From positions 562,901 to 599,217 of the forward strand of contig NZ_VDFC01000047.1 in NCBI RefSeq assembly GCF_008369065.1: a stretch of 36,317 nucleotides of DNA, written 5' to 3'. The notes beneath the pieces were generated by a model, which worked only from the letters and a program-made list of their open reading frames with translations, did no database searches and had not been told where the DNA came from. Source of the stretch: Streptomyces apricus. GTDB taxonomy: Bacteria; Actinomycetota; Actinomycetes; Streptomycetales; Streptomycetaceae. The first letter of the stretch is position 1. Every line of letters starts with the position of its first letter. Positions 1 through 8,654 of this stretch are shown here, piece by piece. The position numbers and the translations under genes were made by a program.

Positions 1-72
1 CGCCCGCCACAGGGCGCGTACCCGCGGGAAGACCGGCGCCCGCCGCAGGACCCGTACCCGCGGGAAGACCGG
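1..72. repeat. 36-nt tandem repeat inside the lyase gene
   Basis: Two adjacent 36-nt units (1-36 and 37-72) share CGTACCCGCGGGAAGACCGG-like cores and differ at a few bases. A partial third unit follows to about 80, and the array may continue outside the window. On the coding strand each unit gives 12 residues, roughly AGAGLPAGTGPA. The unit is a multiple of three, so the reading frame is kept. Confidence 0.85.
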
Positions 73-640
73 CACCCGCCGGCGGGCCGGTGTCCCCCGG
101 GCGGCCCGTGCCGTCCCGCCACGGGTGCTCGCCCGCCAGGGCCAGTCCCACCTGCGCCAGGGCCGCGATGTCGCCGGTGCCGACCGAGCCGAACTCGTTC
201 ACGACGGGGTACGCGCCCGTCTCCAGTGCCTCGCACAGCGCCGTGACGACGGTGGGGCGCAGGCCCGCCCCGCCCGCGAGGAGCTGGTTGGCCCGTACGG
301 CGAGCATCGCCCGCACCTCGCGCGCGGGCAGCTCCTGCCCGACGGCACCCGCGTGGCTGCGCAGCAGGCGCAGCCCGTGCTCGGCGGCGGCGTCGGTGGG
401 CACGTCCTCGTTGCGGTTGGCGCCGACCCCGGTGGAGCGGCCGTAGACCCGGCCCGTGGCGGCGATCCGGCGGGCGGCGTCCCAGGACTCCTCGACCCGC
501 TTCATCGCCTCGGAACCGGGCACGGGCCGGGCGGTGCCGTCGGCGAGGCGTACGACGTCGGCGACGCCCGTGCTGTAGCCGTCCAGCACCACGAGGCCCG
601 TCGTCACCGCACCGGGCGCGAGCAGATCGCGAGACGGCAT
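1..640 (-). CDS. Aromatic amino acid lyase (HAL/PAL family), 3' end beyond window
   Basis: The frame is open from ATG at 640 to the window edge (213 codons), with ribosome binding site GAGGGGAG at 651-658. The N-terminal half fits the histidine/phenylalanine ammonia-lyase fold. It has a YGRSTGVG segment (compare YGxNTGFG in HutH, which holds the catalytic Tyr), followed by RANQLLAGGAGLRP and the FGSVGTGDIAALAQ loop. Known members form the MIO electrophile from Ala-Ser-Gly in GSVGASGD. Here the loop reads GSVGTGD, one residue shorter and without Ala-Ser-Gly, so ordinary ammonia-lyase chemistry is doubtful. After LALAGEHPWRDG the protein runs into a Gly/Ala/Pro repeat encoded by a 36-nt DNA repeat. 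The family call is good; substrate and activity are unknown. The Tn7-like element sits 123 bp upstream of the start codon. Confidence 0.8.
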   Translation of the reverse strand, partial: MPSRDLLAPGAVTTGLVVLDGYSTGVADVVRLADGTARPVPGSEAMKRVEESWDAARRIAATGRVYGRSTGVGANRNEDVPTDAAAEHGLRLLRSHAGAVGQELPAREVRAMLAVRANQLLAGGAGLRPTVVTALCEALETGAYPVVNEFGSVGTGDIAALAQVGLALAGEHPWRDGTGRPGDTGPPAGAGLPAGTGPAAGAGLPAGTRPVAG

Positions 641-711
641 AGAGCGCGAACTCCCCTCGATCGCCCCGGCCGGCGCCCTCGCGTCGGCCGGTTATTCAGG
701 TAGGGAGAACT

Positions 712-729
712 CTGCATGACGATATGCAG
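712..729. promoter_or_regulatory. Inverted repeat upstream of the lyase gene, possible operator
   Basis: CTGCAT (712-717) and ATGCAG (724-729) form a perfect 6-bp inverted repeat with a 6-nt spacer, 72 bp upstream of the lyase start. The symmetry suggests a dimeric repressor site. The regulator is unknown. It lies in chromosomal DNA just outside the transposon's left end. Confidence 0.35.
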
Positions 730-757
730 CCAGGCAAGGGAGGCGGGTCCGGCGCAG

Positions 758-841
758 GGGGCTGAGAGCCGACGCCGGAAATGAGAGTGTGGAGCCCAAC
801 GCGATAGTGCACTTGATAGCGTGGAGCCCTGAATGATAGTG
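758..841. repeat. Transposon left end: target duplication, terminal inverted repeat, putative TnsB sites
   Basis: The target-site copy GGGGC is at 758-762 and the terminal inverted repeat at 763-789. Repeated motifs follow: ATGAGAGTG (781-789, inside the terminal repeat), GATAGTGC (803-810), TTGATAGCG (814-821) and AATGATAGTG (832-841). GTGGAGCCC also occurs twice, within 788-829. Such arrays are the usual TnsB binding sites of Tn7-like ends. Assigning them to this TnsB is inference. The array ends about 30 bp before the tniQ1 start, so TnsB binding could also repress that promoter. Confidence 0.8.
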
Positions 842-870
842 ACGCAGATCACTTCATGGAGGGAATGTCT

Positions 871-1977
871 ATGCCTCCACGTCGATTGGCCCTGGTCACG
901 GCTCCGCGATCGGGTGAGACGTTCGGGTCATGGCTGGATCGGATAGCGCGAGTCAATCAGTGTCCGCCGGCCGAGGTCGCCCAGCTGATGGGCCTTAACC
1001 TCCGGGGCGTCTCTGCGGAAGTCCGCCCTCCCGTCTTCGGAGTGCGGCCCGATGAGGCAGTCCGGCAGACCGTGCACGCGGCGACGGGTGTCTCCGGCAG
1101 CCTTGTGGACGGAATGCATCTGTCCGTTTTCGACGGTGGACCGTTGAACGTGGCTTCAGTGGTCTCAGCGGCCAAGGCACATCGACCGTCGACGGGACGG
1201 GAGTGGGTAGAGGCTTACGGCAGCCGTGCGTGTCCGTGCTGCTTACTGGTGTCGGGTGGGGTGTGGCAGCTGTGGTGGAAGCTGTCTTGCGCTGCGGTGT
1301 GTCCTGAACACCAAGTAGTGCTGGTGGATCGCTGCCCATCATGCGGGTGGGTTCTGCGCTGGGGCGGGAACCGGCCTCGAGTGGTTCCGGCCAAGTGGAT
1401 CAGGCCGCCGACTTGTTGCGCAAACTCTGTTAATGGAAAGCCGTGTTCACAGTGGTTGCCCGTAGCTCGTGCAAGCCGGGCACGTAAATCGATGGTCGAC
1501 ACGCAGCAGCTATGGCTGGACATCGCGTATGGCCGCGCCCGCCCTACGCTGGGAGGCGTGGATGTGCCAGCAGAAGAATGGTTCGCGGCGTTCCGCGCAT
1601 GCGTGATCTTGTTGCGGCTCGGGCTGCCAAGGGTATTAGGCCGTTTGCCAGGTGTGTCTGACTGGTGCAGCCGCGTACTACTGGATGAGCTCTCCGAACG
1701 TGGAGTAGACCGGAGCCGGTTCAGTTGGGGCCCCGCGTCGGCCCGTGCCGCAGCGGCGTTCCTCCTGCTGGTGGTGCCCCTGCTGGCAGCAGCTGACATG
1801 CGCGAGTTGTCGCGGCAACTGGCCCCGCTGGTACGGACGGCTGCCGACGAGGGTTCTTTGGCTGCCCGGCCGCTAGCGCGGCTTGCGGTGCCGAAGCTCT
1901 TCGCGGAAGCGGTGGAGGCTCAGGTCCCGGTTGGGTCTACGGCAAGGAGCCCGTGGAAAAAAGGGAGCATCCGTTGA
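871..1977 (+). CDS. tniQ: TniQ family transposition target-selection protein (copy 1)
   Basis: TniQ/TnsD proteins link the TnsC ATPase filament to a chosen target. The N-terminus RRLALVTAPRSGETFGSWLDRIARVN is the TniQ opening (basic patch, then P-x-x-GE(S/T)-x-x-SW). A zinc-binding core follows: C121/C124, C144/H147 and C155/C158. ATG start codons occur at 856, 865 and 871. GGAGGG at 858-863 lies at ideal distance only from 871, which gives 368 aa. It is the first gene inside the left end and overlaps tnsA, so the two are probably co-translated. It contains two in-frame TTA codons (1243-1245 and 1636-1638), rare codons that need bldA tRNA. The family is clear; the DNA site it recognises is unknown. 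Confidence 0.85.
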   Translation: MPPRRLALVTAPRSGETFGSWLDRIARVNQCPPAEVAQLMGLNLRGVSAEVRPPVFGVRPDEAVRQTVHAATGVSGSLVDGMHLSVFDGGPLNVASVVSAAKAHRPSTGREWVEAYGSRACPCCLLVSGGVWQLWWKLSCAAVCPEHQVVLVDRCPSCGWVLRWGGNRPRVVPAKWIRPPTCCANSVNGKPCSQWLPVARASRARKSMVDTQQLWLDIAYGRARPTLGGVDVPAEEWFAAFRACVILLRLGLPRVLGRLPGVSDWCSRVLLDELSERGVDRSRFSWGPASARAAAAFLLLVVPLLAAADMRELSRQLAPLVRTAADEGSLAARPLARLAVPKLFAEAVEAQVPVGSTARSPWKKGSIR

Positions 1978-2726
1978 GCGGCGATACGAAGTCACCGGTT
2001 CGAGAGATCGACCTGGTACGCGTGCGGTACATCGATGCTGATGGGATCGGACATCTGGTCCGGTTGGAGGAGGCCTCAGATGTGCCGTTCGAGAATGGGC
2101 GGATGGTACGGGGCATCCCCAGTTACCGAGACCAGGGGCACATGCCGGGCCAGTACTGGGTGGCGAAATGGGGCGACTTCGTCGACTACGAAAGCGTGCT
2201 GGAATCGAAGTGGCTGACGTTGTTGGACTTCGACCCGCAGGTGACCGCGTTCGTCACGCAGCCCCTGGAGTTCGACGCGATTGATGCCCGTGGAACATGG
2301 CGGCACACGCCGGATGTGTTCGCGCGTCGCGGAGACGGCAGCGTGCTGCTGCTGGATGTCAAGAACTCCGAGCAGAGGAACGAGCCGAAGGTGCGCCTGC
2401 AGGAGGAGCGCACTCATCGGACGTGTCAGCGTCTGGGTTGGGATTACGCCATGGTGTCGGAGCCGAGTGCGCAGCGCTGGGTGAACATCGATCTGTTGTC
2501 CAGCGCCCGGCGCCCCCTGCATCTGGGATCGGAACTCGTGCCGCGTTTGCTGGAACTGGCCCGCAAGCCGGTGGCAATCGGGGAATTGATGCGGTTCATG
2601 GAATTCCCAGACCTGGCTCGCGGGGTGCTGTACCACTTGATGTGGCACCGGCGGATCGTCACAGATCTGGACCGGGCGCTGCGGGAGACGACGTTGGTGA
2701 AAACTGTGTCGGAGGTACGGGCATGA
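1953..2726 (+). CDS. tnsA: TnsA-like transposon endonuclease subunit
   Basis: TnsA makes the 5'-side cuts in Tn7-type cut-and-paste transposition. The restriction-endonuclease-type core is visible: E80 in VDYESVLESKW, a hydrophobic strand, D111 in HTPDVF and K127 in LLLDVKN. The segment FVTQPLEF before the HTPD motif is also typical of TnsA. A winged-helix-like C-terminal part follows. GTG at 1953 has AAGGAG only 3 nt upstream. TTG at 1974 overlaps the tniQ1 stop as TTGA and has AAGGGAG 6 nt upstream, so it may be the true start. The gene ends in an ATGA overlap with tnsB. A dedicated TnsA predicts clean cut-and-paste rather than cointegrate formation. Confidence 0.82.
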   Translation: MEKREHPLSGDTKSPVREIDLVRVRYIDADGIGHLVRLEEASDVPFENGRMVRGIPSYRDQGHMPGQYWVAKWGDFVDYESVLESKWLTLLDFDPQVTAFVTQPLEFDAIDARGTWRHTPDVFARRGDGSVLLLDVKNSEQRNEPKVRLQEERTHRTCQRLGWDYAMVSEPSAQRWVNIDLLSSARRPLHLGSELVPRLLELARKPVAIGELMRFMEFPDLARGVLYHLMWHRRIVTDLDRALRETTLVKTVSEVRA

Positions 2727-4879
2727 CCGCCAACGGGGGGATGCGGCTGCGCGACGGGACAAAGGTGTGGCTGGACGACGAGGTGCACACTGTGACTGGG
2801 GTTACGGACGGCGGAGTGCGACTGCGTTCGGAAAGTGGTGCGTTGACCGTGATCGGTGTGGGGCACCTGCTCGCGGACCCTACTTTTCGTCCCTACGATG
2901 CCGACGAGATCTCAGAAGCCGAACCCTCGGGTGGGTTAGACGCTCCGGAGCGGAAACTGTGGCCGGACGCCGCTGCTCTGTTCGACAAACTCACCGACAA
3001 GCAGTTGGAGGACCTCCAGCGGGCCCAAGAGCATCTCTTGGAGATGACCACCGGTTATCGCCACGGTGATCCGGAAGACGCACTTCCCGGAGAACCCCGG
3101 CCCGAGTACGCCTCCGCCGTGTCGCTGGCCCAGCGGGTACGGAGCAAGGCTCAGGAACTGGGCTACAGCGAACCTCAGGTCTGGCGGCGGCTGCGGCAGT
3201 GGCGGGAAGAGGGCCCCTGGGGGCTGGTGGACCGGCGCACCCATCGCCCCTCGGATCCGCTAGCGGGAGTAGACCCCCGGCTGATCGATGCAATCCTGAC
3301 TCAGCACTATGTCACGGAGGAGGACGACTCGACTGGCAGCCTGAACCGGCTGCGCCGTCGGGTGGAGCGCCGCTTGGATGACGCCCACGGCTCAGGCACC
3401 GTAAAGATACCGTCACAGAAACCGTTCAATCGGTACGTCGCCGCTCTGCTGCCTGGCCGCTACACGACTGGGCAAGCCACGACGCGCCAGTCGGTCGCAA
3501 ACCGACCGGACGGACACTACCAACCGATCACCGCCAGCCGTCCCGGGGAACTGGTGATGATCGACACCAGTTGGTTGGACGTACGCGCCTACGACCCGGT
3601 CGAGGACATCGTCATCTCGGTGGATCTTACGATCGCCATCGACGTGTGCACCCGCAGTCTGCTGGGGTGGCGTCTGGTGCCGAAGGGCACAAAGGGGGTG
3701 GACGCGGGCCTGGTGATCGCGGACGCGATGATGCCAGAGCCTATGCGGCCGGGCTGGCCGGAAGGACTACGGCACCAGATGCTGCGCCTACCGTGTGAGC
3801 CGTTGCTGGCTCGGGATGAGCGGTTCGCTGCGGCCGCCGCTCGTCCCGTGGTGTTTCCCGAGAGGATCGTGATCGACCACGGCAAGGCGTTCGCCTCTCA
3901 GGCCGTAAAGAACGTGTGCCGCCGCCACGGGATCGTCATCCAGGACACCCGCAAGTACAGGCCCACCGACAAGCCGCAGGTCGAAGCCGCGTTCAAGACC
4001 ATCAGGAGTCAGTTCTCCGAGCACATCGCCGGCTACAAGGGCAATCATGTGGTGCATCGGGGCCGGGATGTGGACGCCATGGCCCGATGGACGATCGAGG
4101 AGCTAGAGGAGTTCTTCGCCGAGTACGTCGTCGCGGTCTACCAGCGCCGCCTGCACAAGGGGCTCGTACTACCGGGGTTTCCGGAGATCAAGCTGTCGCC
4201 GAACGACGCCTACCGGATGGCCGTGCACCGATGCGGCTACATCGCCGCCCCGCGCGACGCCAACCTGTTCCTCGAACTGCTGCCGATCCACTGGTGCGCA
4301 ATCACGAACCGCCGGATCCAGAAAAACTACCTGCACTACAGCGCACCGATCCTCGGTGCCCACAACGGGACCAGGTCCCCGTACGCACAAGCCAACGGAA
4401 CCTGGCCCATCCGTTACGACCCGCGTGATGTCACACAGGTCTACTTCCACGACCCCTACTCCGGCATCTGGCACACCCTGCGCTGGACCCACGCGCTGAC
4501 CGGCCTGGAGCCGTTCACCGACATCACCCTGCGCCAGGTCAAACAGGAACTGCGTGAACGCGGCCGTGACCCACAGGACCAGGAAGCCGTCTTGGACGCG
4601 TTGTTGGACCTGCAGAACCGTACGGATGCCGCCGAGGCCTCCACCGCACCTTCCCGACGGGCACGGGCCCGGGACGCCGAACGTGCCAGGACTGCAGCCA
4701 GGGACAGGGCCCGCACCGAATTAGCCGACTCGGCCGCCGATGTCCCCGTCAACGAGCCCCGCCTGCGGGCTGTGCCACCGCTGCCCGTACGTGATGAGGA
4801 AGAGCTCGCGATCGACTTCGACGCCTTGCCCTCATATGAGGTATGGGGCGGCCATCCGGAGAAGGACGACGCGCCATGA
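2723..4879 (+). CDS. tnsB: TnsB-like DDE transposase
   Basis: TnsB is the RNase H-fold transposase that cuts and joins the 3' ends. The catalytic triad is D281 (VMIDTSW), D385 (VIDHGKAF) and E421 (PQVEAAF). The last two are separated by 35 residues, the classic DD35E spacing. Upstream are winged-helix DNA-binding segments around LAQRVRSKAQELGYSEPQVW and a second helical domain. Downstream are the Mu-type beta-barrel region and a charged coiled-coil C-terminus that in relatives contacts TnsC. The start is ATG at 2723, overlapping the tnsA stop as ATGA; the frame is open further upstream but that part lies inside tnsA. Length 718 aa is near the Tn7 TnsB size. Two in-frame TTA codons (2936-2938 and 4721-4723) predict bldA dependence. 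Confidence 0.92.
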   Translation: MTANGGMRLRDGTKVWLDDEVHTVTGVTDGGVRLRSESGALTVIGVGHLLADPTFRPYDADEISEAEPSGGLDAPERKLWPDAAALFDKLTDKQLEDLQRAQEHLLEMTTGYRHGDPEDALPGEPRPEYASAVSLAQRVRSKAQELGYSEPQVWRRLRQWREEGPWGLVDRRTHRPSDPLAGVDPRLIDAILTQHYVTEEDDSTGSLNRLRRRVERRLDDAHGSGTVKIPSQKPFNRYVAALLPGRYTTGQATTRQSVANRPDGHYQPITASRPGELVMIDTSWLDVRAYDPVEDIVISVDLTIAIDVCTRSLLGWRLVPKGTKGVDAGLVIADAMMPEPMRPGWPEGLRHQMLRLPCEPLLARDERFAAAAARPVVFPERIVIDHGKAFASQAVKNVCRRHGIVIQDTRKYRPTDKPQVEAAFKTIRSQFSEHIAGYKGNHVVHRGRDVDAMARWTIEELEEFFAEYVVAVYQRRLHKGLVLPGFPEIKLSPNDAYRMAVHRCGYIAAPRDANLFLELLPIHWCAITNRRIQKNYLHYSAPILGAHNGTRSPYAQANGTWPIRYDPRDVTQVYFHDPYSGIWHTLRWTHALTGLEPFTDITLRQVKQELRERGRDPQDQEAVLDALLDLQNRTDAAEASTAPSRRARARDAERARTAARDRARTELADSAADVPVNEPRLRAVPPLPVRDEEELAIDFDALPSYEVWGGHPEKDDAP

Positions 4880-6072
4880 TGGCCCCGCCGGCGGAAGAAT
4901 CCGAAAGCCTGCACCCGGGGCTGTCCGAACCTCGTACCAAGGAGGACTGGTTCGCCTACGTTTTTTACGAACCGCCGCCTCGTCCACGCCTTCCTCCGTA
5001 TGAGGTCTACATGGCGATGGGAAAGGACAAGGGCAATGGCGAGCTACGCCGTTTGAACCGCGGCCGCAGTCGCTATCACAGTGCTTTGGTGCTGGCCTGG
5101 ACCCCGGCCGTGCAGCACTTCGAGACGGAGATAACGGAGCTGCTCGCCGCCAATGAGATGGCGCCGCCCGGTGCCCGGCTCGGACTGCTCATCGACGGTC
5201 CGCCCACGGTTGGCAAGTCCACTCTGGTCAAGATGATCGGCCGGAAGTTCGAGCAGGATCTTCGCGAGGACTTCCCCGAACGTTTTGCCCCCGAGCGGCT
5301 GGGTGCCTACGTCCCCGTCGTCTACATTTCCCTCACAGACCAGGTCACCCCCAAACAGATCTCCATAGCGATCGCCCGCTACCTGAACGTACCGACCAGC
5401 GGCACCAAAGACACGATCGACGATCGTGTCCTGACGGCGCTCACGGCGTGCGGTACGCAGTTGATCATCTTCGACGACCTGCATTTCCTGGACTGCTCCC
5501 TCAAAGAGGGGCGGGCCTCCAACGATCACATCAAGTTCCTCGCCAACCACGCCCCATGCACGATCATCGGCACCGGCGTCGACCTAGAGGACAGTCCTCT
5601 GCTCAGTGAGGGAGGCCCCACCGGACCCGTTAAGCGGAACGCCCGTGTCAAGTCGCCGGCCAGCGGTCCCAGGACCCAAACCGCCGGCCGATTCAGCCGC
5701 CAGGAACTCAGCGCCTTTACCCTCGGCAGCAAGCCCCGCATCCTGGAGTGGGTCGGCGTCATCCGCTCTCTGGAGAAGGCGCTGGCCCTGTACCGGCACG
5801 AGGACGAGAGCCTGACTCGCAGGCACTGGCGCTACCTGCACGAGCGCACAGGGGGCAGCATCGCCGGTCTCCATGCCCTCATCCGCCGCAGTGCGGTGCG
5901 CGCCGTTCAGCAGGGAACCGAGGCCATCACGAGGGACATCATGGACTCAATCGTCCTGTCGTATGCCCATGAACGCGCCTATGCCAAGGTCGTTGAACTA
6001 CAGTCCCGCGCACCGGCAAAGGACAGGAACAAGCAGAGCAAGAAACCGTCAATAGCGGAAGGAAGCACTTGA
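4876..6072 (+). CDS. tnsC: TnsC/TniB-like AAA+ ATPase
   Basis: This ATPase polymerises on DNA and passes the target signal from TniQ to TnsA/TnsB. Walker A is GPPTVGKST at residues 108-116 and Walker B is IIFDD at 197-201, followed by an AAA+ lid region. ATG at 4876 overlaps the tnsB stop as ATGA, with GGAGAAGG a few bases upstream; the product is 398 aa. The family call is strong from motifs and position. The DLHFLD segment after Walker B is as in TniB/TnsC proteins. Confidence 0.9.
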   Translation: MMAPPAEESESLHPGLSEPRTKEDWFAYVFYEPPPRPRLPPYEVYMAMGKDKGNGELRRLNRGRSRYHSALVLAWTPAVQHFETEITELLAANEMAPPGARLGLLIDGPPTVGKSTLVKMIGRKFEQDLREDFPERFAPERLGAYVPVVYISLTDQVTPKQISIAIARYLNVPTSGTKDTIDDRVLTALTACGTQLIIFDDLHFLDCSLKEGRASNDHIKFLANHAPCTIIGTGVDLEDSPLLSEGGPTGPVKRNARVKSPASGPRTQTAGRFSRQELSAFTLGSKPRILEWVGVIRSLEKALALYRHEDESLTRRHWRYLHERTGGSIAGLHALIRRSAVRAVQQGTEAITRDIMDSIVLSYAHERAYAKVVELQSRAPAKDRNKQSKKPSIAEGST

Positions 6073-6129
6073 AGAAATTAGTGACACCTGACGTGGCGCC
6101 TGAGGCAGGCATAATGGCACGCTCTGCGC

Positions 6130-7224
6130 ATGCCCACCTCACTGCGTCGCCTCGCTCTGGTGCCAGATCCGTATCCCGGCGAATCTCTACTCAGCTGGGT
6201 CGACGCACTTGCCGGGCTGAACCAGATCAGCCGTCTGCAGGCTATGCGTTTCGCGGCCTTCATACGTCCCGGTGGATCCAGTTACTACCCCAGTGAGTAT
6301 TTCGTTGCTCACCTGCCGACGGAGGCAATGGCCCGTGTTCGGGTCACTACCGGTCTGTCCGCCACGCAGCTACGCCGGATGACCCTCATGCATTACACCG
6401 ATGGCGTTCTGCCTCCGCCGCCCATTTCAGACCCGCGAGCTGTCGCTGCATGGTTGAAGCGCCTACATCTCGTACATCCTGTGAGTTCACGTGCGTGCCC
6501 GGCCTGCCTGGAGGAGAGTGGCGGCCGCTGGCCGCTGCGTTGGCGTCTGATCTGGTCCTTCGCCTGTGCACGCCACCGCGTTTTTCTCCTCAGCACATGC
6601 CAGGGCTGTGGCAAAGGTCTGCACCAGGTACTGCCAGATCCGAGAAGCCTCGCCATGTGTGGCCAGTACAAAGGGGACCATCCAGGAAATACCTGCCTGC
6701 GTTCCATCTGGCACATGCGTCCTCCTCAGCTGCTCGACCCACACCTTCTCGAGTGTCAGCGCCGTCTCAACGAACTCGTCGACCACCCGCACCGTCAGGG
6801 CACCCAAAGCATTCTGCGGACCCTGCGCCTGGCGCTGGAGAACATCCGTATTAACTACGACGAAGCTCCGTCGTTGCCGGACACCGACGTCATACTTCAT
6901 CGGCGATGGCACAACCATGATGGTGCCCTGTGGTATGCAGACGATCCATTGCTGATGGCCGCCTTCATCAAGGTCGCGACGCTGGGTGGTCTGAGCACCT
7001 CTCAAGACAGTGCCAAACAGGCGGACATGGCCTCGTGGTCGACCGATGGCTTTCCTCAGCTGTATACCGACGGGCCGCCGGTCAACCGGTTCGGTGGAAA
7101 ATGCCGGGCCATCGCGTGCCCGTCCTGGGTCCCGCCCGGGCAAGGATATGTGGCGTATGCGAAAGACGAACCGTACGTTTTATGTTCCGCTCATGTTGAT
7201 CACGCCGTCGCGCCGGGTGGATGA
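6130..7224 (+). CDS. tniQ: TniQ family protein (copy 2)
   Basis: A second full TniQ follows tnsC after 57 nt. It has the LRRLALVPDPYPGESLLSWVD opening and zinc ligands C123/C126, C146/H149 and C157/C160. The C-terminal half differs completely from copy 1, which suggests another target or partner. The start at 6130 has no strong ribosome binding site, so translation may depend on coupling to tnsC. A TTA codon lies near the end at 7180-7182 (codon 351). The product is 364 aa. Short regular TniQ proteins of this kind act as adaptors; longer TnsD forms carry extra DNA-binding domains. Confidence 0.85.
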   Translation: MPTSLRRLALVPDPYPGESLLSWVDALAGLNQISRLQAMRFAAFIRPGGSSYYPSEYFVAHLPTEAMARVRVTTGLSATQLRRMTLMHYTDGVLPPPPISDPRAVAAWLKRLHLVHPVSSRACPACLEESGGRWPLRWRLIWSFACARHRVFLLSTCQGCGKGLHQVLPDPRSLAMCGQYKGDHPGNTCLRSIWHMRPPQLLDPHLLECQRRLNELVDHPHRQGTQSILRTLRLALENIRINYDEAPSLPDTDVILHRRWHNHDGALWYADDPLLMAAFIKVATLGGLSTSQDSAKQADMASWSTDGFPQLYTDGPPVNRFGGKCRAIACPSWVPPGQGYVAYAKDEPYVLCSAHVDHAVAPGG

Positions 7225-7335
7225 GGCTTCGTATGCCGTTCTTCCCCGCTGCGGACAGAATCATGACGAGTCGCGGACCAACCGCGTCCGCGTTCCGTAG
7301 ACACCGCGTCATCCGCAGGATCTGGAGCTTGGGCT

Positions 7336-8247
7336 CTACAACAGCGCGACACGGGCAGCGATGCGTACGAGGGCGGAGAGCGCAGCAGGCGAACCACTTT
7401 CCAACGTCCATGCTAGCGGCGGGTGGTGAGGCTGCCCCTGGCTCTCACGCACGGCGCGCACGACGTTACTCTCCATTTTGTCGAGCATGCCGGCCATTGT
7501 CTTCCGGCGTGCAGCCTCCTGGACAACCTCGGACATGTATTGCAGCAGGTGGCGTGACATCTCATTGTGGGAGGCGTCTGCAGGAGTAAGCAGAGTAGAG
7601 ACACGTCGTTGAACGTGGACAGCCTCCTCGTCCTCTACAGGGATAGCCTGGATCTCCGACACTTGAAACCCGCATATTTTGGCGTCCGAGCGGCTCGGAC
7701 CACGGCCTTTTTGCCCCAACGGCCGTGTGCAATACTCCCGTTGTCCGGGACCGGTCGCCTCATGGCGCCAATAGAGCCACCAACGGCAGCGCGGACAGCG
7801 GTCTACCAGGTACACCAGGTGATCCGCGCACAGGAAGGTCCACTTCAACCGCCAAGTGAGCAGCCACCGGCCGCCCGACGCTTGAAGGCACAGGGGACAC
7901 GCCGCTGAGTGGTCGCGCCGCAGCCACGGATTGCTCACGTGCCACCTCCGCCTCGCGTCGGCGGTAAATTGCGGTAGTGCAGTGGGAGCGTAAAAAGCGA
8001 ACAGCATCCGCTTCACCTGCTCCGGACGTAGTCCCGTCCGCTGGCACACTCCTTTCAGCTCTGCGGGACGTAGGTGAATTTGAGGCGTACTGAACCTCGC
8101 CGGACCCGAAAGCCCGAGTTCCCGCAGTGCAGCCACCCGTGCCAGCCGCAGGGTCACCGCAACCATGTCGACCCAACTGAGAAACGACTCCCCAGCGAAC
8201 GGGGTCGGGACAACACCGATCCGCCGGACCCTGTCTTGGTCAAACAC
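7336..8247 (-). CDS. tniQ: TniQ family protein (copy 3), opposed to the tns operon
   Basis: The third TniQ is convergent with copy 2. Its opening GVVPTPFAGESFLSWVDMVA and zinc core C117/C120, C140/H143 and C151/C154 match the family. At 303 aa it is the shortest copy, but it keeps a C-terminal helical region. The start is GTG at 8247 with a weak GGTAGG upstream. It has its own promoter region in 8248-8654, so it may be expressed apart from tnsABC. That would allow a second transposition pathway, as TnsD and TnsE do in Tn7 (inference). Confidence 0.85.
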   Translation of the reverse strand: MFDQDRVRRIGVVPTPFAGESFLSWVDMVAVTLRLARVAALRELGLSGPARFSTPQIHLRPAELKGVCQRTGLRPEQVKRMLFAFYAPTALPQFTADARRRWHVSNPWLRRDHSAACPLCLQASGGRWLLTWRLKWTFLCADHLVYLVDRCPRCRWWLYWRHEATGPGQREYCTRPLGQKGRGPSRSDAKICGFQVSEIQAIPVEDEEAVHVQRRVSTLLTPADASHNEMSRHLLQYMSEVVQEAARRKTMAGMLDKMESNVVRAVRESQGQPHHPPLAWTLESGSPAALSALVRIAARVALL

Positions 8248-8654
8248 GGCCTACCATGTCCCAGTTCGGCTGAGGCTCACCGGGGTAGGACTTAAGCACA
8301 AGAGCAGGTCGGCGCGACAGACCAGGCACGTCTTGGCCCTCCATTTCTCAGTTCTTTGCTCTGATCCGACCGTTGCAGGCTGTCGCAGTTCAAGCAAAGG
8401 CATGGGCAGCATCTGGATGCCTGCCACGGACAGCGACGCGGATCACGTTGCAAGATTCCGCTGAAATCCGTCGTTTCACTCAGGCGGCAGGGATTGATCC
8501 GGGGCCTTGGCGCCTGCCCTAGAAGGATGATCAAAATATTCAGGCGGGATTAATAGCTCCATATCCATCGATTGCCCGATCGCGCTGCACGGCTGCATCT
8601 CTTCTGCGCTAAATGCAGCGAGATTTCTCCTATGATCAGCACCTTCTGGTGAGT
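8248..8654. other. Gene-free stretch between tniQ3 and the ABC-3C operon
   Basis: About 400 bp without a convincing gene. It must hold the tniQ3 promoter and the 3' end region of the ABC-3C operon. An AT-rich patch lies at about 8527-8565, unusual for this GC-rich DNA. No tRNA, strong hairpin or repeat was recognised. Confidence 0.4.

Noticed and set aside
2297..2722. N-terminal extension of tnsB to 860 aa
   Set aside because: It lies inside tnsA in another frame; the ATGA overlap at 2723 gives a normal-length TnsB.
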